From VAZQ01 sp963816745 (GTDB lineage: Bacteria; Pseudomonadota; Alphaproteobacteria; Rhizobiales; Xanthobacteraceae), in the NCBI GenBank assembly GCA_963816745.1, contig CAWFLQ010000013.1, positions 930,001 through 994,000 on the forward strand: 64,000 nt of DNA, in the 5' to 3' direction. The notes under the pieces were generated by a model. That model worked only from the letters and a program-made list of their open reading frames with translations, ran no database searches and was not told the origin of the DNA. The translations under genes and the position numbers were made by a program. The number at the start of each line of letters is the position of its first letter. The stretch's first letter is position 1. Positions 17,584 to 27,341 of the stretch are shown here, in pieces.

Positions 17584-20355
17584 ATGAATATCGTTGTTGT
17601 TGAGTCCCCGGCCAAGGCCAAGACGATCAACAAATACCTTGGCTCCGACTACGAGGTATTGGCGTCGTTCGGCCATGTGCGCGATCTCCCTGCCAAGGAC
17701 GGCTCGGTCGATCCCGAGCAGGATTTCCGCATGATCTGGGAGGTCGACGACAAGTCCCAGAAGCGCCTCAACGACATCGCCCGGGCCATGAAGGGGGCGA
17801 GCAAGCTGATTCTGGCCACCGACCCCGACCGCGAGGGCGAGGCCATCTCCTGGCACGTGCTCGAAGTGCTCAAGGAGAAGAACGCACTTAAGAAGCAGAC
17901 GGTCGAGCGGGTGGTGTTCAACGCCATCACCAAGCAGGCGGTGCTCGACGCCATGAAGCACCCCCGTCATATCGACGGGGCGCTGGTCGACGCCTATCTC
18001 GCCCGCCGCGCGCTCGACTACCTCGTCGGCTTCACGCTCTCGCCGGTGCTCTGGCGCAAGCTCCCGGGCGCGCGCTCCGCCGGCCGCGTGCAGTCGGTGG
18101 CGCTGCGGCTGGTCTGCGACCGCGAGTTGGAGATCGAGAAATTCGTTCCGCGCGAATACTGGTCGCTGCTCGCGACGCTCGCCACCCCGCGCGGCGACGA
18201 ATTCGAGGCCCGCCTGGTCGGCGCCGACGGCAAGAAGATCCAGCGCCTCGATATCGGCTCGGGCGCCGAGGCCGAGGCGTTCAAGACGGCGCTGGAGAGC
18301 GCGGCGTTCGCCGTGGCCAACATCGAGGCCAAGCCCACCAGACGCAACCCGCCGCCGCCGTTCACCACCTCGACTCTGCAGCAGGAGGCGAGCCGCAAGT
18401 TCGGCTTCGCGCCCGCCCACACCATGCGCATCGCGCAGCGCCTCTATGAGGGCATCGACATCGACGGCGAGACCGTCGGTCTCATCACTTATATGCGTAC
18501 CGACGGCGTGGATATCGCCGAGGAAGCGATCACCGCCGCCCGCAGCGTCATCGGCGCCGACTATGGCCAGCGCTATCTGCCGGCTTCACCGCGCCGCTAC
18601 CAGACCAAGGCGAAGAACGCGCAGGAGGCGCACGAGGCGATCCGCCCGACCGATCTCGCCCGCCGCCCGAAGGATACGAAGTCGGTCCTCGATTCCGACC
18701 AGGCAAGGCTCTACGAGTTGATCTGGCTGCGTACCATGGCGAGCCAGATGGAATCGGCCGAGCTCGAGCGCACCACCGCCGACATCACCGCCAAGGCGGC
18801 GGGCCGCGTGATCGATTTGCGCGCGACCGGCACGGTCATCAAGTTCGACGGCTTCCTGACCCTCTATCACGAGGATATGGACGATCCGGCCGAGGACGAG
18901 GAAGGCAAGCGGCTGCCCGAGATGAGCGCCGGCGAGAGCCTGGCCAAGCGCAAGATCGACGCCAGCCAGCACTTCACCGAGCCGCCGCCGCGCTACTCGG
19001 AAGCATCACTGGTCAAGCGCATGGAGGAGCTCGGCATCGGCCGGCCCTCGACCTATGCCTCGATCCTGCAGGTGCTCAAGGACCGCGGCTACGTGCGTAT
19101 CGACAAGAAGCGCCTCGTGCCCGAGGACAAAGGTCGGGTGCTGACCGCATTCCTCGAAAGCTTCTTCGCCCGCTACGTCGAATACGACTTCACCGCCGGC
19201 CTCGAAGAGCAGCTCGACCGCATCTCCAACAACGAGATGGCATGGCGCGACCTGCTGCGCGACTTCTGGCGCGAATTCACCGCCGCGGTCGGCGACATCA
19301 AGGAGCTGCGCGTCACTCAGGTCATCGACGCGCTCGACGAGATGCTGGCGCCGCACCTGTTTCCGCCGCGCACCGACGGCACCGATCCGCGCAAATGCCC
19401 GAATTGCGAGACCGGCAAGCTTTCGCTCAAGCTCGGCAAGTTCGGCGGCTTCATCGGCTGCACCAACTATCCGGAATGCCGCTACACGCGCCAGCTCGCT
19501 CCCGGCAATGGCGGCGGGCCCGACGGCGGCATGAAGAAGCTCGGCGAGGATCCGGCGACGGGCCTCGAGGTGACGCTGCGCTCGGGCCGCTTCGGGCCCT
19601 ATCTGCAGCTTGGCGAAGCCGTCGAGGGCGAGAAGCCCAAGCGCGCGGGCATCCCGAAAGGCGTGTCGCCCGACGACATCGATCTGACGCGTGCGCTGGG
19701 GCTGCTGTCGCTCCCGCGCGAGGTCGGCAAACATCCCGACGACGGCGAGCCGATCCTGGCCGGCGTCGGCCGCTTCGGGCCATACGTGCAGCACGGCAAG
19801 ACCTACGCCAATCTCACCGACGGTGACGACGTACTGACGGTCGGCCTCAATCGGGCGGTGACGCTGATCGAGGAGAAGAAGGCCAAGGGCCCGCGCAAGG
19901 GCCGCTTCGGCGCCGACCCCGGGCGCGCACTCGGCGATCACCCCGACAAGGGCGGCCCCATCGTGGTCAAGAACGGCCGCTACGGGCCCTACGCGAGCCA
20001 CGACGGGGTCAACGCCACGCTGCCGTCCGACATGACGCCGGAGACGATTACGCTCGAGCAGGCGATCGGGCTCCTCGATGCGCGCGCAGCACGTGGCGGC
20101 AACGGCAAGAAGGCACCTGCAAAGGCCAAGGCAGCTGCAAAGGCCAAGGCGCCTGCAACGGAGAAGGCTCCTGCAAAGGCGAAGGCCCCTGCAAAGGAGA
20201 AGGCTCCTGCCGAGGCGCCCAGCGCTCCTGCCGAGCCGCGCAGCACGGCACGCAGGGCACCCGCCAAGTCGAAGCCCACCAAGCCGAAGGCAGCCGCGAA
20301 GCCGGCCGTGAGCGTGGAGAAGAAGCCGGCCCGCAAGGCCAAGGCTGCCAAATGA
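17584..20355 (+). CDS. topA: DNA topoisomerase I
   Basis: TopA relaxes negative supercoils with a transient 5'-phosphotyrosine link. The 923 residues are unbroken. The Toprim domain opens the protein (VVESPAKAKTINKYLG, then TDPDREGEAISWH). The active tyrosine is in ITYMRTDG near residue 305. One four-cysteine zinc ribbon (CPNCETGK ... CTNYPEC) lies near residues 605-635. Several topoisomerase C-terminal repeats with GRFGPYLQ or GRYGPYASHD follow. The last 80 residues are a Lys/Ala/Pro tail made of near-repeats such as KAKAPAKEKAPA, typical of Hyphomicrobiales TopA and probably DNA-binding. rnr begins about 100 bases later, in the same direction. Confidence 0.97.
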   Translation: MNIVVVESPAKAKTINKYLGSDYEVLASFGHVRDLPAKDGSVDPEQDFRMIWEVDDKSQKRLNDIARAMKGASKLILATDPDREGEAISWHVLEVLKEKNALKKQTVERVVFNAITKQAVLDAMKHPRHIDGALVDAYLARRALDYLVGFTLSPVLWRKLPGARSAGRVQSVALRLVCDRELEIEKFVPREYWSLLATLATPRGDEFEARLVGADGKKIQRLDIGSGAEAEAFKTALESAAFAVANIEAKPTRRNPPPPFTTSTLQQEASRKFGFAPAHTMRIAQRLYEGIDIDGETVGLITYMRTDGVDIAEEAITAARSVIGADYGQRYLPASPRRYQTKAKNAQEAHEAIRPTDLARRPKDTKSVLDSDQARLYELIWLRTMASQMESAELERTTADITAKAAGRVIDLRATGTVIKFDGFLTLYHEDMDDPAEDEEGKRLPEMSAGESLAKRKIDASQHFTEPPPRYSEASLVKRMEELGIGRPSTYASILQVLKDRGYVRIDKKRLVPEDKGRVLTAFLESFFARYVEYDFTAGLEEQLDRISNNEMAWRDLLRDFWREFTAAVGDIKELRVTQVIDALDEMLAPHLFPPRTDGTDPRKCPNCETGKLSLKLGKFGGFIGCTNYPECRYTRQLAPGNGGGPDGGMKKLGEDPATGLEVTLRSGRFGPYLQLGEAVEGEKPKRAGIPKGVSPDDIDLTRALGLLSLPREVGKHPDDGEPILAGVGRFGPYVQHGKTYANLTDGDDVLTVGLNRAVTLIEEKKAKGPRKGRFGADPGRALGDHPDKGGPIVVKNGRYGPYASHDGVNATLPSDMTPETITLEQAIGLLDARAARGGNGKKAPAKAKAAAKAKAPATEKAPAKAKAPAKEKAPAEAPSAPAEPRSTARRAPAKSKPTKPKAAAKPAVSVEKKPARKAKAAK

Positions 20356-20453
20356 CAATTCAAGCCAGGCGACCGAGTGACGCCCCCTGGCGGCACTCGG
20401 CGGCCGCACCTATATAAGGGCTCAGGCGAGTTTTTCTCGCGGACTTCATTTTC

Positions 20454-22745
20454 GTGAAAAGCAGTAACACCAGACCATCCCCTCCTTCCAAAGACGACCT
20501 CCTCGCCTTCATCGGGCAGGCAGCCAGGCAAGATCGGCACCCGCGAGATCGCGCGCGCCTTCGGCTTGAAGAATGCCGACCGCGCGATGCTCAAGCGCAT
20601 GCTGCGCGAGCTGGCCGACGAAGGAAAAGTCGAGCGTCGCCGCAAGAAGCTGCATCAGCCGGGAACGCTGCCCAATGTCGTGGTCGCGGACATCACCACG
20701 CGCGATACCGACGGCGAGCTGATCGCGGTGCCGACCGAATGGGACGAGGCCGAGCACGGCCCTGCCCCGAAAATCCGCCTGCACATCCCGCGCCGCGCCC
20801 GTCCCAATGAAATCGCCGGGGTCGGCGACCGCGCTTTGCTCCGCGTCGAGGAAGCCGGCGAAAAGGACGAAGCGATCCGCCACAGCGGGCGCGTCATCAA
20901 GCTGATCGACCGCGCCAAGCAGCGCGTGCTCGGAATTTTCCGTGCGCGGCCCGACGGCGGCGGGCGGCTCGAGCCGATCGACAAGAAGCAGATCGGCCGC
21001 GAGCTCACGATCCCGCCCGGCGCCGGCGCGGATGCACAGGACGGCGACCTGGTCGCGGTCGAAGTGGCGGCGAGCAGGAGCGGCTACGGCCTCGCCACCG
21101 CGCGGGTGAAGGAAAAGCTCGGCTCGCTCGCGACCGAGCGCGCGGTCAGCCTGATCGCCATCCACGCCCATTCGATCCCGCACGTCTTTCCGGCTGCCGC
21201 CTTGGCGGAGGCGGAAGCCGCCAAGCCCGCGACGCTCGCAGAGCCGCGAGGACTGGCGCAAGCTTGCCGCTCATCACCATCGATCCTGCCGACGCCAAGG
21301 ACCACGACGACGCCGTGCACGCCGTGCGCGACGACGATCCGAAGAATCCCGGCGGCTTCGTGCTCAGCGTCGCCATCGCCGACGTCGCCCACTACGTGCG
21401 GCCCGGCTCCGCGCTCGACCGCGAGGCGCTCGTGCGCGGCAACTCGGTCTACTTTCCCGATCGCGTCGTGCCGATGCTGCCGGAGCGCATCTCCAACGAC
21501 TTGTGCTCGCTGCGGCCCGGCGAGGATCGCGCCGCGCTGGCCGTGCGCATCGTCGTCGGTGCCGACGGACGCAAGCGTTCCCACAGCTTCCATCGCGTGC
21601 TGATGCGCTCGGCCGCGAAGCTCAGCTACACGCAGGCGCAGGCCGCGGTCGACGGCTGGCCCGACGACACGACCGGCCCCCTGCTCGCCTCCATCCTCGA
21701 GCCGCTCTACGCCGCCTACCGGACGATCAAGCGCGCCCGCGACGAGCGCGCGCCGCTCGATCTCGATCTTCCGGAACGCAAGATCGTGCTGACCGCCCAC
21801 AACACCGTCGACCGCGTGATGACGCCGGAGCGCCTCGACGCCCACCGGCTGATCGAGGAATTCATGATCCTCGCCAACGTGGCCGCCGCGGAGACTCTGG
21901 AGACAGGCGCGCATGCCGCTGATCTACCGCGTGCACGACGAGCCCGACGCCGAGCGCGTCAATGCGCTGCGCGAATTCCTGCAAAGCCTCGACATCTCGT
22001 TGCCGAAGGCCGGCGCGCTGCGGGCCGAGCAGTTCAACCACATCCTCGCGCGCGTGAAGGGCCGCGACGTCGAAAAGCTGGTCAACGAGGTGGTGCTGCG
22101 CACGCAGGCGCAGGCCGAATATACCGCCGAGAATTACGGGCATTTCGGGCTCAACCTGCGCCGCTACGCCCATTTCACCTCGCCGATCCGCCGCTACGCC
22201 GATCTCATCGTGCATCGCGGCCTCATCCGCGCGTTGAAGCTCGGCGACGGCGCCCTGCCGGATCATCAGGACGTGCCCGCGCTGAGCGAGATCGGCGCGC
22301 AGATCTCGGCCGCCGAGCGCCGCGCCATGAAGGCGGAGCGCGAGACCTTCGACCGCCTGCTCGCGCATTTCCTCGCCGACCGCGTCGGCGCCACCTTCGA
22401 GGGGCACATTTCCGGCGCCACCCGCGCCGGCCTGTTCGTCAAGCTCGACGACACCGGCGCCGACGGCTTCATCCCGGCGCGCACCATCGGCGCGGACTAT
22501 TTCCGCTACCACGAGGACCGGCATGCGCTGATCGGCGATCGCAGCGGCGAGACGCTACCGCCTCGGCGACCGCGTCACCGTGCGCCTGGTCGAAGCGGCG
22601 CCGGTCGCGGGCGCGTTGCGATTCGAGCTTCTGTCCGAAGGGCGCTATAACGGCGCGCGGCCGAGGACGGCCGCGGCGCGAACGCACGACCCGCGAGCAT
22701 TCCGCCAAACCCGCAGTACGGCGAGCAAGAAGAAACGCGCGATGA
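20454..22745 (+). CDS. rnr: Ribonuclease R (frameshifted reconstruction)
   Basis: RNase R is a processive 3'-5' exoribonuclease that degrades structured RNA. At least five single-base insertions split it, near 20522, 21249, 21265, 21905 and 22555. The joined product starts at GTG 20454 and has a winged-helix N-terminus (GTREIARAFGLKNADRAML), cold-shock domains (GVGDRALLRV; RAKQRVLGIFRA), the RNB catalytic domain (ITIDPADAKDHDDAVHAV with the metal-binding aspartates; GHFGLNLRRYAHFTSPIRRYADL) and an S1 domain (FEGHISGATRAGLFVKLDDTG). The end is uncertain: TGA at 22743-22745 overlaps the next start as ATGA, while another frame stops at 22774. topA lies upstream. Confidence 0.88.
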
Positions 22746-23506
22746 GCGACGCACCGACCATATCGAGCGGATGAACCGCTTCGTCAAGCGCATGAACGAG
22801 GTCGAGCGCAACCTCACGTCCGCCTATGTGCGGCCGAAGGATGCGGCGACGCTGATCCTGGTCGATCGATCGCGGGCCGGTGCCAAAAGTCCTGCTCGGC
22901 AAGCGCCACCAGCGCCACAAGTTCATGCCGGGCCGCTTCGTCTTTCCCGGCGGCCGGGTCGATCCGGTCGACAGGCTCATGCCGGTGGCGCGAGCCGCTC
23001 GATCCTCACGCTCGAGGCGCATCTGATGAAGCGCGTACAGCGGGCGAGCGCCGCCAAGGCGCGGCGTTCGCGCTTGCCGCCATCCGCGAGACATTCGAGG
23101 AGACCGGCCTGCTGCTCGGCGTGCGCAGCGACGGAAACGGTCAAGGTTCCGAACGGCCCGTGGACCGCCTTCGCCGAGGCGAAGATTCTGCCCGATCTCG
23201 GCGCGCTGCATTTCATCGGCCGCGCCATCACGCCGCCCGGCCGGCCGCGGCGCTTCGACGCGCGCTTCTTCACCGTGGATGCAAGCGCGATCGCGCATCG
23301 CATCGAGGGCGTGACCGGCCCCGACGCCGAGCTCGTCGAGCTCGTCTGGATGTCGCTCGCCGAGGCCAAGCAGCTCGACATGCCGGCGGTCACCGGCGTG
23401 ATGCTGGAAGAGCTCGACGCCCGCATCGCCGACGGCTTCGGCCACGACCTGCCGGTGCCGTTCTACTCGATGCCGCGCGGGCGCTTCCGGCGGGAACTTG
23501 CTGTAA
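22742..23506 (+). CDS. NUDIX hydrolase (frameshifted reconstruction)
   Basis: NUDIX enzymes cleave nucleoside diphosphates linked to another group. The reconstructed protein has about 250 residues: MNRFVKRMNEVERN from 22771, KVLLGKRHQRHKFMPGRFVFPGGRV, the NUDIX box core RETFEETGLLLG near 23085-23120, then PRRFDARFFTVDA and a C-terminal stretch ending RFRREL. Several surplus bases break the frame; dropping one T near 23499 gives the stop at 23504-23506. The proposed start at 22742 overlaps the rnr stop (ATGA) and would give MSD followed by TDHIERMNRF after correction; the safe start is ATG 22771. Substrate unknown. Confidence 0.8.
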
Positions 23507-23592
23507 GGCTGCACGGTTTCGCCCCGCATTCCTTGACATTGCCGGACGAGCGGCTAGGGTCCGCGCCAAATCAACGCTGTCGAGGATCGATC

Positions 23593-23760
23593 ATGGCGAA
23601 GGCCACCACCATCAAGGTGAAGCTGGTGTCGAGCGCCGACACCGGCTTCTATTACGTGACCCGGAAGAACTCGCGCACCATGACCGACAAGCTGGTGAAG
23701 AAGAAATACGATCCGGTCGCCAAGAAGCACGTCGAGTTCCGCGAATCCAAGATCAAGTAA
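23593..23760 (+). CDS. rpmG: 50S ribosomal protein L33
   Basis: The 55-residue protein has the normal length and pattern of alphaproteobacterial L33: MAKATTIKVKLVSSADTGFY, then RKNSRTM and KYDPVAKKHVEFRESKIK. It lacks the zinc-binding cysteines, so it is the cysteine-free form. A hairpin terminator follows at once. Its place between a NUDIX gene and pleD is common in Hyphomicrobiales. Confidence 0.97.
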   Translation: MAKATTIKVKLVSSADTGFYYVTRKNSRTMTDKLVKKKYDPVAKKHVEFRESKIK

Positions 23761-23781
23761 CGGCGAGCCATTCGCACGAAT

Positions 23782-23810
23782 AAAGGGCGCCCGAATCGGG
23801 GGGCGCCTTT
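23782..23810 (+). terminator. Rho-independent-type terminator after rpmG
   Basis: GGCGCCC (23786-23792) pairs with GGGCGCC (23801-23807) around a short loop, flanked by AAAG on the left and TTT on the right. It lies 22 bases after the rpmG stop. The T run is short, so termination may be partial. Confidence 0.75.
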
Positions 23811-24198
23811 CGCATTACTCTGAAATCAACTGTGAATTTTGACGACCCGGTACGCCTTGAAAAGGTGGCCGGTCGGGAGCGGCGTCATGAGGAGGCCACT
23901 CGTACCGCCCCCGAACCGGCCGAACCCCACGGACCCAGGAGATGCGGCGGACCTGAGCATTCCGTAGGGTTATCAATACGATAAGCGATTTCGTGATGCC
24001 CCGCCCGCCCGTGGATCATCGGCCGTGAGGCGCCTCCACCGCCTGCCGCAAAGTAGCGCAACCGCCTCGGAAATCAACAATTTAGGTTGTGGATAGCGGA
24101 GAGAATTCCGTCAACCTAAAGCATTAGGGTTGACCGCCACCATTTAGCCAAACGGCGAGATTCGGACAACAGCTTTCCCGATTGGATGCTGTGAGGCG
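23811..24198. other. Gene-free stretch between rpmG and pleD
   Basis: About 390 bases separate the ends of two convergent genes. I see no credible coding frame and no clear repeat shared with other parts of the window. Confidence 0.5.
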
Positions 24199-25572
24199 CT
24201 ATGCGGCGTCCGGCACCACGCGGTTGCGGCCGTCGCGCTTGGCGCGGTAGAGCGCCTGATCGGCACGCTTGAGCACGCTCGCGGCATTGTCGCCGCCGCC
24301 GAGCGCGGCGATCCCGATCGAGATCGTGACCTCGACCGTGCGCGCGCCTTGCTGGATCGGGAACGGCTCGCCCGCGATGCGCCGGCGCAGCCGCTCCGCC
24401 ACCATGGTGGCGACCGCAAGATCGGTCTCCGGCATGACCACGACGAACTCCTCGCCGCCGTAGCGGCAGGCGAGATCGATGCCGCGGATCGATTTCCGGA
24501 TGCGGAGCGCGAACTCGCGCAGCACGTCGTCGCCGGCGTCATGGCCGTGGGTGTCGTTGATCGACTTGAAGTAGTCGATGTCGAGCACCAGCACGGTCAG
24601 CGGCTTGCCGCGCGTCGCCGCCTGCTCGACCAGGCGTGCCGACATGGGTCTCCATGTAGCGGCGGTTGTAGAGGCCGGTCAGCGCGTCGGTGATCGCCAT
24701 CTCGATCGACATCTGCACGTTGTCGCGCAGCCGCTCGGTGTAGCGCTTCTTGCGGATCTGGGTGCGCACGCGCGCCAGCAGCTCGTTCTTGTCGATCGGC
24801 CGCGAGAGATAGTCGTTGACGCCGATCTCCAGCCCGCGCACGAGCCGCGCGTTGTTCTCGGCGTCGGCGATCGCCAGGATCGGCACATTGCGGGTGCGGT
24901 CGAGCGAGCGGACCTGGCTGCACAGCCGCAACCCGTCGAAATTCTCGAGCGCGAGCGAGACGATCAGCAGATCGTAGTTGCCCTCCGCGGCATGGAACAG
25001 CGCCGGCATTCGGATCGGCCTCGACATCGACCGATGCTCGCCGGCAAGCATGGCGGCGATGCGCTCGTAGGACGCGGCGCGATCGTCGACGATCAGGATG
25101 CGGCCATTCCGTCCGGCCTCCGCGATCGCCTCGCGCTCGGGGCTTTCGATGCCGATGTCGCGCGACGTCACGCGCGCGCATGCGCAGCTCGTCGGTCATC
25201 AACTTGAGGCGCGCACAGCGAGCGCACGCGCGCGATCAGCGCCACGTCGGAGACCGGCTTGGTGAGGAAATCGTCGGCCCCGGCCTCGAGGCCGCGCACC
25301 CGGTCGGACGGCTGGTCGAGCGCGGTGACCATGACCACCGGGATGTGATGCGTCGCGAGCCCGGCCTTGAGGCGGCGGCAGACCTCGAAGCCGTCCATGT
25401 CGGGCATCATCACGTCGAGCAGCACGATGTCGCACTCGGCGCGCTCGCAGATCGCGAGCGCCTCCGCGCCGCTCATGGCGGTGACGACGTCGAAATATTC
25501 GGCCGAGAGCCGCGCCTCCAGCAGCTTGACGTTGGCCGGCACGTCGTCGACGACGAGAACGCGGGCGGTCAT
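24199..25572 (-). CDS. pleD: PleD-type diguanylate cyclase response regulator (frameshifted)
   Basis: PleD makes cyclic di-GMP when phosphorylated and controls polar development in alphaproteobacteria. About 456 residues are recovered across three surplus bases (two near 25165-25205, one near 24645). The order is receiver 1 (VLVVDDVPANVKLLEARL; acceptor aspartate in IVLLDVMMPDMDG), an adaptor receiver 2 (ILIVDDRAASYERIAAML), then the GGDEF domain with DIDYFKSINDTHGHDAGD and the active-site GGEEF. RTQIRKKRYTERLRDNVQ links receiver 2 to the catalytic domain. divK ends 12 bases upstream, so the two form an operon, as in Caulobacter and many relatives. Confidence 0.92.
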
Positions 25573-25584
25573 CGACCGGTCTCC

Positions 25585-25956
25585 TCAGGCGGTGCCAAGA
25601 AAGTGGCGGATGGTCTCGATGAACTTGCCGACCGAGATCGGCTTCGACAGATAGGCCTCGCAGCCGCCTTCGCGGATGCGCTCCTCGTCGCCCTTCATCG
25701 CAAAGGCGGTGACCGCGACCACCGGAATGGCCTTGAGCTCCGGATCCTCCTTGAGCCACTTGGTCACTTCGAGACCGGAGACTTCGGGCAGCTGAATGTC
25801 CATCAGGATCAGATCGGGATGATGCTTGCGGGCGAGATCGAGCGCCTCGATGCCGTTGCGCGTGCCGACGGTCTGGTAGCCGTGCGCCTCCAACAGGTCG
25901 TGGAAGAGCTTCATGTTGAGCTCGTTGTCCTCCACGATCATGACGGTCTTCGACAT
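25585..25956 (-). CDS. divK: Cell-cycle response regulator DivK
   Basis: DivK is a single-domain receiver that acts in the DivJ/PleC phosphorelay setting cell polarity and the CtrA pathway. The 123 residues are unbroken: TVMIVEDNELNMKLFHDLLE with the acidic pocket, LILMDIQLPEVSG with the acceptor aspartate near residue 53, then VVAVTAFAMKGDEERI and YLSKPISVGKFIETI with the conserved lysine. I chose ATG at 25956 to give MSKTVMIVED, the usual start; five more codons upstream are open but not expected. It precedes pleD by 12 bases. Confidence 0.96.
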   Translation of the reverse strand: MSKTVMIVEDNELNMKLFHDLLEAHGYQTVGTRNGIEALDLARKHHPDLILMDIQLPEVSGLEVTKWLKEDPELKAIPVVAVTAFAMKGDEERIREGGCEAYLSKPISVGKFIETIRHFLGTA

Positions 25957-26319
25957 CCCCCGACCTTCCAACAGTCCCGGCGCCCGAGCCGATCACCCCG
26001 TGGGGACCGTGGGCTGCATGCCTCGGCATGCATGCCAGGCACAATGATGAAAACTAGTGCCGATATGTTACGGAAACGCAAACGACAAGGCGCTGCCATG
26101 GCGGCCGGAATGCCCCGGAAATTGGCCGAAATCATGGGGATTCGGCGGCTAGTGTCCCGCTTCCAACGTTCGCATCACAAGCATACGCGGTTAATCGCAG
26201 CCTGATTTTTTGTCTAAAATTTGAATCGAAGTTCCACCCACGCGAAAGCGCCACGGCGACCGCGCCTGGACGCCGTCGCCGTCAGCGGCCGACGGGAATC
26301 TGGAACCGGAGGAAAATCC
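25957..26319. other. Intergenic stretch upstream of divK, with half a CTAG hairpin
   Basis: No gene is seen in these about 360 bases. The divK promoter should lie on the left side. At 26149-26175 a single left arm of the CTAG hairpin family is present (CTAGTGTCCC then CTTCCAACGTTCGCA), without its partner arm. Confidence 0.6.
26149..26175 (+). repeat. Half copy of the CTAG hairpin element
   Basis: CTAGTGTCCC is followed by GCTTCCAACGTTCGCA. This matches the left arm of the hairpin at 28726-28801, except that the TTT bulge is missing. No right arm follows, so it cannot fold. It is probably a deletion product. Confidence 0.7.
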
Positions 26320-26767
26320 TCAGGCCGGCGTCACGGCACCGACATCCATGGTACGGCGGCTGAGCGCGATGTTGAACGTGTATCCGCCGAAGAGGTCGAC
26401 CATGGTGATGAAGATGAGCAGCCACGCCGCTTCCCACCGCTGCGAGGTACCGAGCAGGTGCGGCTTTCCGAACACGACGATCAGCACGATCGCAAGCGGT
26501 ACCAGCGACGCCATGCCATCGACCACGCCGATGAAGCGGGTGCCTGCCTGTGGGCAGACCGAAAGGAATCGAGATCAACTGGAAGGTCAGGTAGATGGCG
26601 GCGAGCCAAGCCATGTTGAAGCCGAGCCGGTCCGGCGTGAACAAGCCGACCGTACCTTCCAAGCTCTTGAACGAACCTGCGAACCAGAAGAAATATACCT
26701 CCCACGCTGCCAGCCCCAATGCGAAAAGAACACTCATTCCGGCAACGGAGAAATGGCCCTTGTGCAT
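26320..26767 (-). CDS. Small integral membrane protein (frameshifted)
   Basis: About 148 residues are recovered with one surplus base near 26548. Four hydrophobic helices are evident: GMSVLFALGLAAWEVYFFWF, the stretch around FNMAWLAAIYLTFQLISI, LVPLAIVLIVVFG, and AAWLLIFITMVDLFGGYTF. There are no enzyme motifs. The N-terminus MHKGHFSVAG sits behind GGAGG-like bases. I do not recognise a family. It lies between the divK promoter region and DUF3572, transcribed away from the latter. Confidence 0.65.
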
Positions 26768-26944
26768 CGACGCCTCCTGCGTGAAGTCCCCAGCATGAAA
26801 TTCCGGCCCCTCCCCTAGCCGACATCTCGCCCCGGCGTCGAGAGACTTGTTCCGCCGGGATAGCCGGCCCTTGATCGAACCGCCCGTCAGGGGTTTCCTG
26901 CGCTTCCACCCTGGCCCACGCGATTCGCGGCCGCGGAGGTTGCG

Positions 26945-27326
26945 ATGACGATTGGGCGCAAGTCCCCGACGAACAAGTCCCAAGGCAACAAGGCCGGCAA
27001 CAAGCCTCGGCGCGACCGGGCCGCGGGCAGCGAGCCCGGCGGCGAGCAGAGGGCCGCGGCGGAAGAGCTCGCGATCACCGCGCTCGGCTTCATCGCCGCC
27101 GAGCCCGAGCGGCTCGGCAGGTTCCTGGCGATCACCGGCATCGGCCCCGAACTCCATCCGCGACGCCGCGCGCGAGCCGCGATTTCTCGCCGGCGTACTG
27201 GATCACGTCGCCGCCGACGAGTCGTTGCTGCTCGCCTTCGCCGCGGAATACGAGATCGATCCGGACACGCTGATGCGGGCGCGCGAGCTGCTCGCCGGCC
27301 ACGGCTGGGAACGGGACACGCCGTGA
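26945..27326 (+). CDS. DUF3572 family protein (frameshifted)
   Basis: About 126 residues are recovered with one surplus base near 27160. The first 35 residues are basic and disordered, then the family core appears: ELAITALGFIAAEPERLGRF, LAITGIGP, REPRFLAGVLDHVAADESLL, then LAFAAEYEIDP. It is a small, probably cytoplasmic, helical protein of unknown function found across Hyphomicrobiales near divK and dinB. It ends 15 bases before dinB and is read in the same direction, so they may form an operon. Confidence 0.82.
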
Positions 27327-27341
27327 ACGAAGGCGCAGACG

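Noticed and set aside
20100..20350. Tandem-looking GCC/AAG repeats near the end of topA, as a possible tandem or CRISPR-like array
   Set aside because: They encode the Lys/Ala/Pro tail of TopA in frame and are imperfect; there are no spacers.
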